DNA of 6,409 bases from Pseudomonadota bacterium (GCA_022567275.1 JADFHH010000098.1:1-6409); one strand, 5' to 3'; shown: positions 1-6,268, counted from the first letter of the stretch. Program-made: numbers and translations. The notes: generated from the letters alone by a model not told the origin.

Positions 1-545
1 ACCCGGACAAGGCCGACGCGATCACCTTCAACGCCAAGATGCGCCGCCCCGGCATCTGTGGCGCGGCCGAGACCCTGTTGGTCCACAAGGACGCGGTCGC
101 CGCCACCCTGCCGCGCATCATCGACCGCCTGGCCAAGGCGGGCTGCGAAATCCGCGGCGACGAAGCGACGCGGGCCGTCGACGCCCGCGTGATACCCGCC
201 ACCGAGGCCGACTGGGACACCGAGTATGAAGACAAGATCATCTCGGTGCGCGTGGTCGATGACGAAGCGGGGGCCATCGACCATATCGCGGCGCACGGCT
301 CGCACCACACCGACGCGATCGTCACCGAGGACGCCACGGCGGCCGAGAAATTCCTCGCCGAGGTCGATAGCGCCATCGTGTTGCACAATGCCTCCACCCA
401 GTTCGCCGACGGCGGCGAGTTTGGCATGGGCGCGGAGATTGGCATCGCCACGGGCAAAATGCACGCGCGCGGGCCGGTCGGCGTGGAACAGCTCACCAGC
501 TTCAAATATGTGGTGCGCGGCTCCGGCCAGATTCGTCCGGTATGA
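1..545 (+). CDS. proA: Gamma-glutamyl phosphate reductase, C-terminal part (5' end outside window)
   Basis: ProA makes the NADPH-dependent reduction of L-glutamyl 5-phosphate to glutamate 5-semialdehyde, the second step of proline synthesis in the cytoplasm. The reading frame is open from base 3 and gives 180 residues to the TGA at 543-545, so roughly the C-terminal 40-45% of a usual ~420-residue protein is present. The segment around bases 30-75 reads NAKMRRPGICGAAETLL, the family's block around the probable catalytic cysteine (Cys codon 57-59). Bases 255-320 encode VDDEAGAIDHIAAHGSHHTD, which fits the ProA signature with its His-rich HGSHHTD core. The end (FKYVVRGSGQIRP) is the normal family C terminus. 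The stop overlaps the nadD start in an ATGA, suggesting coupled translation. proB and obgE commonly lie upstream in this lineage, but that region is not visible. Confidence 0.97.
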   Translation, partial: PDKADAITFNAKMRRPGICGAAETLLVHKDAVAATLPRIIDRLAKAGCEIRGDEATRAVDARVIPATEADWDTEYEDKIISVRVVDDEAGAIDHIAAHGSHHTDAIVTEDATAAEKFLAEVDSAIVLHNASTQFADGGEFGMGAEIGIATGKMHARGPVGVEQLTSFKYVVRGSGQIRPV

Positions 546-1159
546 ACGCTCCTATCGCACCAGAATTGCTGCGCGTGCCGCCGGCCTATCCGGGCATGAC
601 CATCGGCTTGCTTGGCGGAACTTTCGACCCTCCCCATGCGGGTCATTTGCAGCTTTCCCAAACGGTGCTGAAACGGCTCGGCCTCGATCGACTCTGGTGG
701 CTGGTGACGCCCGGCAATCCGCTCAAGAGCGGCAATGATGCGGCGTCATTCGCCGCGCGACTGGCCCAGGCGGAGAAGCTGGCGCGGCACCCATATATCG
801 TCGTTACCGGCTTCGAGGCGCGCAGGCCAAGCGTCCATACCGCCGCCACGATCGGGTTTCTCAAACGGCGCTCTCCCTCGGCTCGCTTCATCTGGGTGAT
901 GGGCGCGGACAATCTGGCTTCGTTTCACCGCTGGGCGCGCTGGCGCGACATTTTTCGCGCCGTTCCGGTCGCGGTGGTGGACCGTCCGGACGCCCGGTTC
1001 GCGGCGCGCGCGGGCGTGGCCGCGTCATGCTTCGCACCCGCCTATCTGGATGAAAGCGATGCCCATGGGCTGAAATCCATGCGCCCGCCGGTCTGGACTT
1101 TGCTGAGCGCGCCGCTTTCGCCTTTGTCCTCAAGCGAGTTGCGCTTAACGCGCAATTGA
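542..1159 (+). CDS. nadD: Nicotinate-nucleotide adenylyltransferase
   Basis: NadD joins nicotinate mononucleotide and ATP to give nicotinate adenine dinucleotide in NAD synthesis (cytoplasm). The 205-residue product shows the nucleotidyltransferase fold signature GGTFDPPHAGH at residues 25-35, with the HxGH ATP-binding motif at His32-His35. MGADN follows at 120-124, and a Trp-rich stretch (FHRWARWRDIF) follows that, as is typical of NadD. The C-terminal SSSELR at 196-201 is this protein's version of the SSTxIR phosphate-binding motif. Length is normal for the family. I chose the ATG at 542, which overlaps the proA stop by 4 bases, because the RVPPAYPGM leader before the first beta strand resembles that of rhizobial NadD proteins. 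An internal ATG at 596 (Met19), just before the beta strand, is the alternative. Neither start has a strong Shine-Dalgarno, which fits translation coupled to proA. Confidence 0.96.
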   Translation: MNAPIAPELLRVPPAYPGMTIGLLGGTFDPPHAGHLQLSQTVLKRLGLDRLWWLVTPGNPLKSGNDAASFAARLAQAEKLARHPYIVVTGFEARRPSVHTAATIGFLKRRSPSARFIWVMGADNLASFHRWARWRDIFRAVPVAVVDRPDARFAARAGVAASCFAPAYLDESDAHGLKSMRPPVWTLLSAPLSPLSSSELRLTRN

Positions 1160-1161
1160 TA

Positions 1162-1190
1162 TTGACTCAGGGCAGGGGTTATCTCTACAC
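1162..1190 (+). promoter_or_regulatory. Candidate sigma-70-type promoter for rsfS-rlmH
   Basis: TTGACT (1162-1167) is a good -35 hexamer, followed after 17 bases by CTACAC (1185-1190), a weak match to the alphaproteobacterial -10. It sits in the 85-base nadD-rsfS gap, the only long gap in the first half of the window, so an internal promoter is plausible. Transcription would start near 1197, about 48 bases before rsfS. The -10 match is poor, so this remains a prediction from spacing and the -35 only. Confidence 0.38.
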
Positions 1191-1231
1191 CTGTTGCGCT
1201 CCTGAGTTGCAGGAGAGTCATCGTACAGGTG
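1165..1231 (+). promoter_or_regulatory. Nested and competing inverted repeats upstream of rsfS
   Basis: Three perfect inverted repeats are packed in this gap. CACCTGT (1188-1194) pairs with ACAGGTG (1225-1231). Inside it CTCCTG (1199-1204) pairs with CAGGAG (1210-1215) around a 5-base loop. ACTCAGG (1165-1171) can instead pair with CCTGAGT (1201-1207), which would exclude the inner hairpin. The arms cover the two purine-rich, Shine-Dalgarno-like stretches before rsfS (AGGAG at 1211, AGGT at 1227). No T-run follows, so it is not a simple terminator. It could be a leader structure in read-through RNA, an operator, or chance; 7-base repeats at these spacings are not rare. Confidence 0.35.
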
Positions 1232-1244
1232 CTAATGGTACACT

Positions 1245-1619
1245 ATGAATAAATCCCGTGCTGCGCCAAAAGTGAGCCCGGAGAAACTGCTTGGTCTCGT
1301 GCAAGAGTCCCTTGATGTCGCCAAGGCGCTGGAGGTCGTTTCCATCCCCCTTGCCGGCAAATCCTCGATTGCCGACCATATGGTCGTCGCCTCGGGGCGT
1401 TCCAGCCGCCATGTCGGCGCGATCTCCCATCAACTGCTGAAAAAATTGAAAAAGGCGACCGATTACGGCGCGCGCACCGAGGGGCTGCCCCATTGCGACT
1501 GGGTACTGATCGATGCCGGCGACGTCATCGTGCACATTTTCCGCCCGGAAGTCCGCGAATTCTACAATCTGGAAAAAATGTGGATGGCGGAGCGCCCGGA
1601 CGAACGCATCGCCGTTTAG
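1245..1619 (+). CDS. rsfS: Ribosomal silencing factor RsfS (Iojap/YbeB family)
   Basis: RsfS binds ribosomal protein uL14 on the 50S subunit and blocks joining with 30S, lowering translation when nutrients are short. The 124-residue product is of normal size. ADHMVVASGRSSRHV at residues 43-57 and DWVLIDAGDVIVHIFRPE at 85-102, followed by VREFYNLEKMW, are the family's conserved blocks. An in-frame TAA at 1233-1235, with no start codon between it and 1245, fixes the ATG at 1245 as the first possible start. The nearest Shine-Dalgarno-like sequences (AGGT at 1227-1230, AGGAG at 1211-1215) are farther away than usual and lie within inverted repeats. rlmH starts 3 bases after the stop, so the two genes should be co-transcribed. 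nadD-rsfS-rlmH order is common in proteobacteria. Confidence 0.96.
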   Translation: MNKSRAAPKVSPEKLLGLVQESLDVAKALEVVSIPLAGKSSIADHMVVASGRSSRHVGAISHQLLKKLKKATDYGARTEGLPHCDWVLIDAGDVIVHIFRPEVREFYNLEKMWMAERPDERIAV

Positions 1620-1622
1620 GGT

Positions 1623-2105
1623 ATGCTGCTCACCATCGCCGCTGTCGGCAAGCTCAAACCGGGGCCGGAGCGCGATCTCTATCTCCGCTATGTGAAACGC
1701 ATGACGCAAGCGGGCCGCGCGCTGAAGATCGGCCCGTTGGCGAGCATCGAGATTGGAGAATCGAAGGGCGGTAGCGCGCGGGAGCGCCGCGCGGGCGAGG
1801 CCAATACGCTGCTTGGCAAGATTCCGGACAAAGCCATGCTCATTGCTGTCGATGAAAAGGGCGATGGCCTGACCAGCGAGCAGTTTGCCCATTATTTGCG
1901 TCTCCAGCAGGAGGCGGGCGCGGCCCATCTCGTGTTCGCGCTCGGCGGGCCGGATGGTCACGGGGGCGCGCTGCGTGAACGCGCCGCGCGGTGCATCTCG
2001 CTCGGCGCCATCACCCTGCCGCATATGCTGGCCAGGATTGTGCTGGCTGAGCAGCTCTACCGGGCCATGACCATCCTCGCCGGCCATCCCTATCACCGCG
2101 GTTGA
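1623..2105 (+). CDS. rlmH: 23S rRNA (pseudouridine1915-N3)-methyltransferase
   Basis: RlmH is a SPOUT-class, SAM-dependent enzyme that methylates pseudouridine 1915 in helix 69 of 23S rRNA, at the subunit interface of the assembled 70S ribosome. The 160 residues match the family's ~155. The N terminus (MLLTIAAVGKLKPGPERDLY) is the usual first strand and KLK motif, which supports the ATG at 1623. FALGGPDGHG at residues 105-114 is the SAM-binding loop. LGAITLPHMLARIVLAEQ at 127-144 followed by LYRA, and the terminal HPYHR at 155-159, form the trefoil-knot and rRNA-binding C terminus. It lies 3 bases after rsfS with no separate Shine-Dalgarno of good spacing, so it is probably translated with rsfS. 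Nothing is missing or unusual in it. Confidence 0.97.
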   Translation: MLLTIAAVGKLKPGPERDLYLRYVKRMTQAGRALKIGPLASIEIGESKGGSARERRAGEANTLLGKIPDKAMLIAVDEKGDGLTSEQFAHYLRLQQEAGAAHLVFALGGPDGHGGALRERAARCISLGAITLPHMLARIVLAEQLYRAMTILAGHPYHRG

Positions 2106-2156
2106 TATTTCTCATACGCCTTGTGCGCGCGTATTCTAGCGACTATTGGAATATCC

Positions 2157-3482
2157 ATGGCCGTACGACTGACACCGCCTGGCGCCATCTGGCTCGCAAT
2201 TCTGCTCGCGATTGGCATTATCGTGGCTGCGCCGCCGGCGCTGGCGCAGGAGAATGTCTCTCAGAGCGATGCAAAAAAGCAGCTTGTGGAGAGCAAGCTT
2301 CAGCTGGACGCCGCGCGCGCCAGGGAAAAGATAATCGCCGCCGAGTTGGAGGAGCTGGCGCAGGACCGCGCCGGGCTGAACAAGACCCTGATCGCGACCG
2401 CCGCGCGCATCCAGGCGAGCGAAGCAAATCTGTCGAAAATCGAGAACCGGATGGCCGATCTGTCGAGCCAGGAAGAACAGGTTCGCGGCTCAATCGCCGC
2501 GCGCCACGCCACCATAACCAAGCTGCTCGCCGCCATGCAGCGTATCGGACGCCAGCCGCCGCCGGCGCTGGTCACGCGCCGCGACGATGCGCTGAAGATG
2601 GTGCGATCGGCCATGTTGATGGCGTCATTGTTTCCCGAACTCAAAATTCAGGCCGAACGGTTGAGCAAGGAACTCGACGATCTCGTCCGGTTTGGCGAGG
2701 GGATCACGCTGCAACGCGATAAATTGAAGACGGAAAACGAAAAATTGATTCTGGACAGCGGCCGGATAAGTGCTTTGATCGCCAGGAAGAAGACACTGGC
2801 CGTTTCGCGGGCTGCAAACCTCGCCAAAATACGCAAAGCAGCGGCGCGCCATGCCAGCACGGTGAACCATCTGGATGAGTTGCTACAGCGTATGGACAAG
2901 GAAATCGCCGCTGCCGGGCTGGCCAAATATGAAGCGGAACTGGCTGCGGCGAAAAATCTCGAACGGGAACGAACGGTCATTGAGCTGAAGCCCAGCGATC
3001 GGACAAGGGTGGCCTTGCTGAGCCCGGCACGGCTTAAACCGGCGCTGCCGTTCCCCGAAACGCGGGGAAAACTGGCGCGCCCGGTGAGCGGACGCGAAAT
3101 TCGCAGCTTTGGCGGCAAAAACAAATTTGGCGAGAGAGCAAGAGGTATGTTGATCGCCGCACGCCCCAATGCTCAGGTCACCTCTCCGGTTGACGGCTGG
3201 GTCGCCTATGCGGATGAATTCCGAACCTACGGGCAACTCTTGATCATCAATGCCGGGGGAGGGTATCATATCCTGCTGGCAGGCATGCGCCGAATCGACG
3301 TGGGCGAAGGTCAGTTCGTACTTGCGGGTGAACCGGTTGCTGTCATGGGCGGCAAGACGCGCGCGGGTAGCGGGCAGGCTGCCGGGCCGCGTCAGGCATT
3401 ATATATAGAGTTTCGCAAAGATGGGCGATCGATAGATCCATCTCCATGGTGGGCCAAAAGTTCTGAAAGGGTACAAGGATGA
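2157..3482 (+). CDS. Secreted EnvC-like coiled-coil protein with degenerate LytM/M23 domain
   Basis: The 441-residue product is probably a periplasmic activator of peptidoglycan amidases, as EnvC is for AmiA/AmiB in E. coli. Residues 1-30 look like a signal peptide: short basic start, hydrophobic core (AIWLAILLAIGIIVAA), likely cleavage after Ala-Leu-Ala at 30. A long Lys/Glu/Ala/Leu-rich helical region with coiled-coil character follows (about 35-125 and 165-285). Residues 308-436 are a LytM-like domain ending LYIEFRKDGRSIDPSPWW (415-432), very close in pattern to the EnvC C terminus. The M23 zinc ligands are gone: RARGML stands where an active enzyme has HxGxD, and LYIEF (415-419) replaces the HxH strand. 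I chose ATG 2157 rather than the in-frame TTG at 2121, because it places the signal peptide at the N terminus and has TTGGA about 6 bases upstream. The gene lies 51 bases after rlmH and overlaps ctpA by 4 bases. In Caulobacter the comparable protein is LdpF; orthology is not tested here. Confidence 0.88.
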   Translation: MAVRLTPPGAIWLAILLAIGIIVAAPPALAQENVSQSDAKKQLVESKLQLDAARAREKIIAAELEELAQDRAGLNKTLIATAARIQASEANLSKIENRMADLSSQEEQVRGSIAARHATITKLLAAMQRIGRQPPPALVTRRDDALKMVRSAMLMASLFPELKIQAERLSKELDDLVRFGEGITLQRDKLKTENEKLILDSGRISALIARKKTLAVSRAANLAKIRKAAARHASTVNHLDELLQRMDKEIAAAGLAKYEAELAAAKNLERERTVIELKPSDRTRVALLSPARLKPALPFPETRGKLARPVSGREIRSFGGKNKFGERARGMLIAARPNAQVTSPVDGWVAYADEFRTYGQLLIINAGGGYHILLAGMRRIDVGEGQFVLAGEPVAVMGGKTRAGSGQAAGPRQALYIEFRKDGRSIDPSPWWAKSSERVQG

Positions 3483-4852
3483 TGCGCAAACCGGAGTTCG
3501 CACTTTGGGCGTTTTTGATTCTGGCCGGGTTGGCCGCGGGTACGGCCGTTTTGAACATGTCACGGTCCCATTCAGCCAGCGCGGCCAATTCCGAGATTTA
3601 CAAACAGCTTGATCTGTTCGGCGATGTGCTGGAAAGGGTGCGCGCCGATTATGTTGAAAAGCCGGATGATACCAAGCTGATAGAGTCGGCCATCAACGGT
3701 ATGCTGAGCGCGCTTGATCCTCACTCCTCATTTATGAATGCAAAGAAGTACCGCGATATGCAGGTGCAGACGCGTGGCGAATTCGGCGGTCTGGGCATTG
3801 AAGTCACCATGGAGAAAGGCGTGGTGAAAGTCATCGCGCCGATCGACGACACGCCGGCGGCGCGGGCGGGCATGCAGAGTGGCGATCTCATCACCCATCT
3901 CGACGACGAGCAAATTCAGGGTCTCACCCTTCAGCAAGCAGTGGAGAAAATGCGCGGTCCGGTCAATACGCCGATCAATCTGACCGTGGTGCGCAAGGGC
4001 GAGGATAAACCTCTCCAGATCAAGATTATCCGCGCTATTATCCGCATTAATCCGATCAAGGCGCGGGCCGAGGACGACGTCGCCTATATCCGCATTACGA
4101 CCTTCAACGAGCAGACCTATACGCAACTCAAGAAGGCGATCGCCAGGCTGAAAAAGGAGATTGGCCCCAAGCTGAAAGGCTATGTCATCGATTTGCGCAA
4201 CAATCCGGGCGGTCTTCTCGATCAGGCCATTTCGGTGTCGGACGCTTTTCTTGAGAAGGGCGCGATTGTGCTGACGCGCGGCCGCAATCTTAAGGCAACC
4301 CAGCGCTCTAACGCGCGCGCGGGGGACCTTACCGATGGCAAGAAAATCGCCGTCCTTATCAATGGCGGCTCGGCGAGCGCCTCTGAAATCGTCGCCGGCG
4401 CGTTGCAGGATTTGCACCGCGGCACGATTATCGGTACACGGTCGTTCGGCAAGGGATCGGTGCAAACCATCATTCCGCTCGATGGCAATGGCGCAATTCG
4501 TCTGACGACCGCGCGCTACTACACCCCGTCGGGGCGCTCCATTCAGGCACAGGGCATCGAGCCTGACAGGGTTGTCGAGCAGGAGCTGCCCGAAGATTTG
4601 AAAAAGAAACTGAGCAAACCGCGCGGTGAAGCCGATCTGCGCGGCCATCTGAAGCGCAACGACGATAAGGAAGCCTCAGGCAGCTCCGCCTATGTTCCCA
4701 AAGACAAGGAAAAGGACACCCAGCTCAATTATGCGCTCAACTTCATTCGCGGGCTGATAGTGGAAAAAGAGAACAAAGAGGAAAAAGAGGAAAAATTGGA
4801 TAAAGCGGAAAAAGTGGAGAAAGAGAACGGCGAAAAATCGTCAGCGAACTAG
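3479..4852 (+). CDS. ctpA: Membrane-anchored S41 carboxyl-terminal processing protease
   Basis: This PDZ-containing serine protease of the CtpA/Prc family trims or degrades envelope proteins from their C termini in the periplasm. The 457 residues begin with a hydrophobic segment (about 7-25, ALWAFLILAGLAAG) acting as signal peptide or anchor. A helical region with LDPHSSF follows, then a PDZ domain (about 95-180, from GGLGIEV) and the S41 core. The Ser-Lys-Gln catalytic set is intact: Ser300 in GGSASASE, Lys325 and Gln329 in FGKGSVQ, with the 25-residue Ser-Lys spacing of known members. Other family blocks are DLRNNPGG and ARYYTPSGRSIQ. AAAGGG (3466-3471) is a good Shine-Dalgarno for ATG 3479; a second ATG at 3482 follows directly. 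The start overlaps the envC-like stop, implying coupled expression. The C-terminal ~25 residues are an unusual Lys/Glu tail with an internal repeat. Confidence 0.95.
   Translation: MMRKPEFALWAFLILAGLAAGTAVLNMSRSHSASAANSEIYKQLDLFGDVLERVRADYVEKPDDTKLIESAINGMLSALDPHSSFMNAKKYRDMQVQTRGEFGGLGIEVTMEKGVVKVIAPIDDTPAARAGMQSGDLITHLDDEQIQGLTLQQAVEKMRGPVNTPINLTVVRKGEDKPLQIKIIRAIIRINPIKARAEDDVAYIRITTFNEQTYTQLKKAIARLKKEIGPKLKGYVIDLRNNPGGLLDQAISVSDAFLEKGAIVLTRGRNLKATQRSNARAGDLTDGKKIAVLINGGSASASEIVAGALQDLHRGTIIGTRSFGKGSVQTIIPLDGNGAIRLTTARYYTPSGRSIQAQGIEPDRVVEQELPEDLKKKLSKPRGEADLRGHLKRNDDKEASGSSAYVPKDKEKDTQLNYALNFIRGLIVEKENKEEKEEKLDKAEKVEKENGEKSSAN
4760..4843 (+). repeat. Imperfect repeat encoding the Lys/Glu-rich CtpA tail
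   Basis: The coding strand here is almost all purine, built of GAAAAAG- and GAGGAAAAA-like units. Fifteen bases at 4760-4774 recur at 4814-4828 with a single A/G difference, so VEKEN appears at residues 428-432 and again at 446-450, 54 bases apart. The tail between is nearly all Lys and Glu and is probably disordered or a highly charged helix. Such purine runs are prone to slippage, so length may vary between strains (inference). Confidence 0.6.
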
Positions 4853-5118
4853 CTCAGCTCAGTCTGACTCTGGATAATGCAATTAATTCAAAGGGCTGCG
4901 CGTAAAGAAAAGATTTTTCTTGTTCAAAATACTACATATATTTCAATAGCCCGGCTTCAGTGTGCCTGTTGCATTTGGGGCATGGACGGCATCGCCGGGT
5001 TTGCGTTAGGCTGCGAGTAAGATTCGCATGGCTTGTTATGGACTTATTGCCATGCGGAGATTGCGGCGGAACCCCCTCCCACGATATGCGCGGCATACAT
5101 TGGGAGCACTGAGGCACA
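4853..5118. other. 266-base non-coding gap between ctpA and the deacetylase gene
   Basis: No convincing gene lies in this gap. Its first ~95 bases are much richer in A/T than the surrounding coding DNA (4872-4948 especially) and include a weak A/T hairpin, AAGAAAA (4905-4911) with TTTTCTT (4915-4921). CCCGGC (4950-4955) is inverted at GCCGGG (4994-4999), followed by TTTGCGTT. That could be a poor bidirectional terminator for ctpA, but the 38-base loop makes it doubtful. An 8-base inverted repeat lies at 5025-5056. I could not find a -35/-10 pair of good quality, although a promoter for the downstream gene would be expected here. Confidence 0.6.
5025..5056. promoter_or_regulatory. 8-base perfect inverted repeat upstream of the deacetylase gene
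   Basis: CGCATGGC (5025-5032) is mirrored by GCCATGCG (5049-5056) around a 16-base AT-rich centre. It ends 62 bases before the deacetylase ATG. It could be an operator half-site pair, since the arm centres are about 24 bases apart (a little over two helical turns), or a hairpin in the leader RNA. No T-run follows, so it is not a terminator. Function is unknown. Confidence 0.35.
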
Positions 5119-6255
5119 ATGAAGGCGCTTGCCATTACCACAACGGTGGCACTGGGGCTGATTGCCGCCGCCACTGGCTGGTTTATCATCCGATCAGATC
5201 CGATGGGCGGGGAACCTGTCGTGGTGGTCGAGATTGACCAGGAGAGCCGGCCGGCCGACGGCCCGGCCCGTGCGCTGGTTCCAGATGTCAAACAAATCGC
5301 ACCGCTGGTAGCTCCGCCGCAAACCGCTCCCGCGCAGCAAACGCTGCCCGCGCAAGCCTTTGCCGGTACAATGGGCGCCGCGGTTTCCCAACCTGTAGCG
5401 GCTTCGGCGCGGAACAGTCGCGCATCCGATATCGCGCTGCCTCCCGTGCCGGTGCGTGCTGTGGTTGAGAAATCCCGCTACGGGCCGCTGCCCAGGATTG
5501 CCGAAGACGGACGCCGGCCGAGCCAGGTCTACGCCCGGCCGGTAACCGGTTCCATCAAACCGGGGCCAGGCCAACCGGCCCGTATCGCCATTCTTATTTC
5601 CGGCATGGGGCTGTCGGAAGTGGCCACGACCCAGGCGATAGATTCCCTTCCTGGTCCGGTGAGCCTTGCGTTCGGACCTTATGGCCGCAATCTGGACGGG
5701 TGGGTGCGCAAGGCGCGCGATATGGGGCATGAGGTGATGCTGCAAGTGCCTCTGGAGCCGTTCGATTATCCCGACAATGACCCAGGCCCGCATACCCTGC
5801 TGACCAGCCTGGCGCCGGAAGACAATATCAAGCGGCTGCATTGGATCATGTCGCGTTTTACCGGTTACACCGGCATCACCAACCATATGGGCGCCAAATT
5901 CACCGCCGCACAGGATGCCTTCCTGCCGATTCTGGAGGAATTCAAATCCCGCGGTCTCCTGTATCTCGACGATGGCACGGCTTCCGGCTCGACCGCGGGC
6001 CGGATCGCCCGTGATCTGGGTCTTGATTATTCGGCATCGCAGATTGTGATCGATGAGGAACCCAACGCCACGGAGATCGATCTGGCGCTCGTCAAGCTCG
6101 AAACACTTGCCCAGGAGAAGGGGATCGCCATCGGCATCGGCTCGAATTCACCGCTCACAATCGGGCGCATCGCGCAATGGCTGGCCGGCCTCAAATCAAA
6201 AGGCATCGAACTAGTCCCGGTCAGCGCGGCGGTGCGCTCCGGCCGGCAAAGCTAA
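5119..6255 (+). CDS. Divergent polysaccharide deacetylase family protein (YibQ-like)
   Basis: The 378-residue product belongs by its motifs to the YibQ/DUF610 branch (Polysacc_deac_2), whose biochemical activity is poorly established. Residues 3-24 form a single hydrophobic segment (uncleaved anchor or signal peptide). A Pro/Ala/Arg-rich linker, probably disordered, runs from about 35 to 153. The NodB-like domain covers about 155-375: ISGMGLS (160-166), QVPLEPFDYP (209-218), NHMGAKFT (255-262), LYLDDGT (281-287). The first strand of canonical members carries an Asp pair (IDDLG type); here it reads I-S-G-M-G, so that metal-binding position is lost, while His256, Asp284 and Asp285 remain. GAGG at 5111-5114 supports ATG 5119, though spacing is short. 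In E. coli, yibQ sits directly after envC; here ctpA lies between. It is probably a periplasm-facing wall or envelope protein. It may not be an active enzyme. Confidence 0.88.
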   Translation: MKALAITTTVALGLIAAATGWFIIRSDPMGGEPVVVVEIDQESRPADGPARALVPDVKQIAPLVAPPQTAPAQQTLPAQAFAGTMGAAVSQPVAASARNSRASDIALPPVPVRAVVEKSRYGPLPRIAEDGRRPSQVYARPVTGSIKPGPGQPARIAILISGMGLSEVATTQAIDSLPGPVSLAFGPYGRNLDGWVRKARDMGHEVMLQVPLEPFDYPDNDPGPHTLLTSLAPEDNIKRLHWIMSRFTGYTGITNHMGAKFTAAQDAFLPILEEFKSRGLLYLDDGTASGSTAGRIARDLGLDYSASQIVIDEEPNATEIDLALVKLETLAQEKGIAIGIGSNSPLTIGRIAQWLAGLKSKGIELVPVSAAVRSGRQS

Positions 6256-6268
6256 CAAACCGACTTCC

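Noticed and set aside
226..738. + strand frame of 170 codons spanning the proA-nadD junction
   Set aside because: Out of frame with two well-recognised enzymes; composition is Arg/Pro/Ser-rich as expected of a shadow frame.
1188..1231. Known riboswitch or T-box upstream of rsfS
   Set aside because: The gap is too short and I see no motif of a known riboswitch class; only simple inverted repeats are supported.
1218..2096. Long open frame on the - strand, 292 codons
   Set aside because: It lies opposite rsfS and rlmH, both strongly recognised; its translation has no family motif and is the expected antisense by-product of high-GC coding sequence.
2102..2722. + strand frame of 206 codons overlapping the envC-like gene
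   Set aside because: Arg/Gly-rich out-of-frame shadow with no motifs, while the other frame gives a signal peptide, coiled coil and LytM domain.
3102..3464. EnvC-like protein as an active M23 endopeptidase
   Set aside because: Neither the HxGxD-type motif nor the HxH strand is present, so hydrolase activity is unlikely; activator role preferred.
3728..4648. Long open frame on the - strand, 306 codons, opposite ctpA
   Set aside because: It is fully inside the ctpA coding region, is Arg/His/Ala-rich without recognisable domains, and is antisense to the conserved catalytic core.
4905..4921. A/T hairpin as an intrinsic terminator
   Set aside because: The stem contains only one G-C type pair and has no GC core, so it would be too weak for Rho-independent termination.
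5028..5237. Small + strand frame of 69 codons overlapping the start of the deacetylase gene
   Set aside because: Arg/His-rich, overlaps yibQ by more than 100 bases in another frame, and its ATG lies within the inverted-repeat arm; no sign of a real product.
4932..5291. Possible small - strand gene reaching into the ctpA-yibQ gap
   Set aside because: It ends opposite the yibQ N terminus, its residues are low-complexity Ser/Thr/Pro/Arg, and no ribosome site or homology is apparent.
5194..5886. Open frame on the - strand, 230 codons, opposite the deacetylase gene
   Set aside because: Arg/Gly/His-rich composition with no motif; the + strand encodes recognised YibQ blocks over the same bases.
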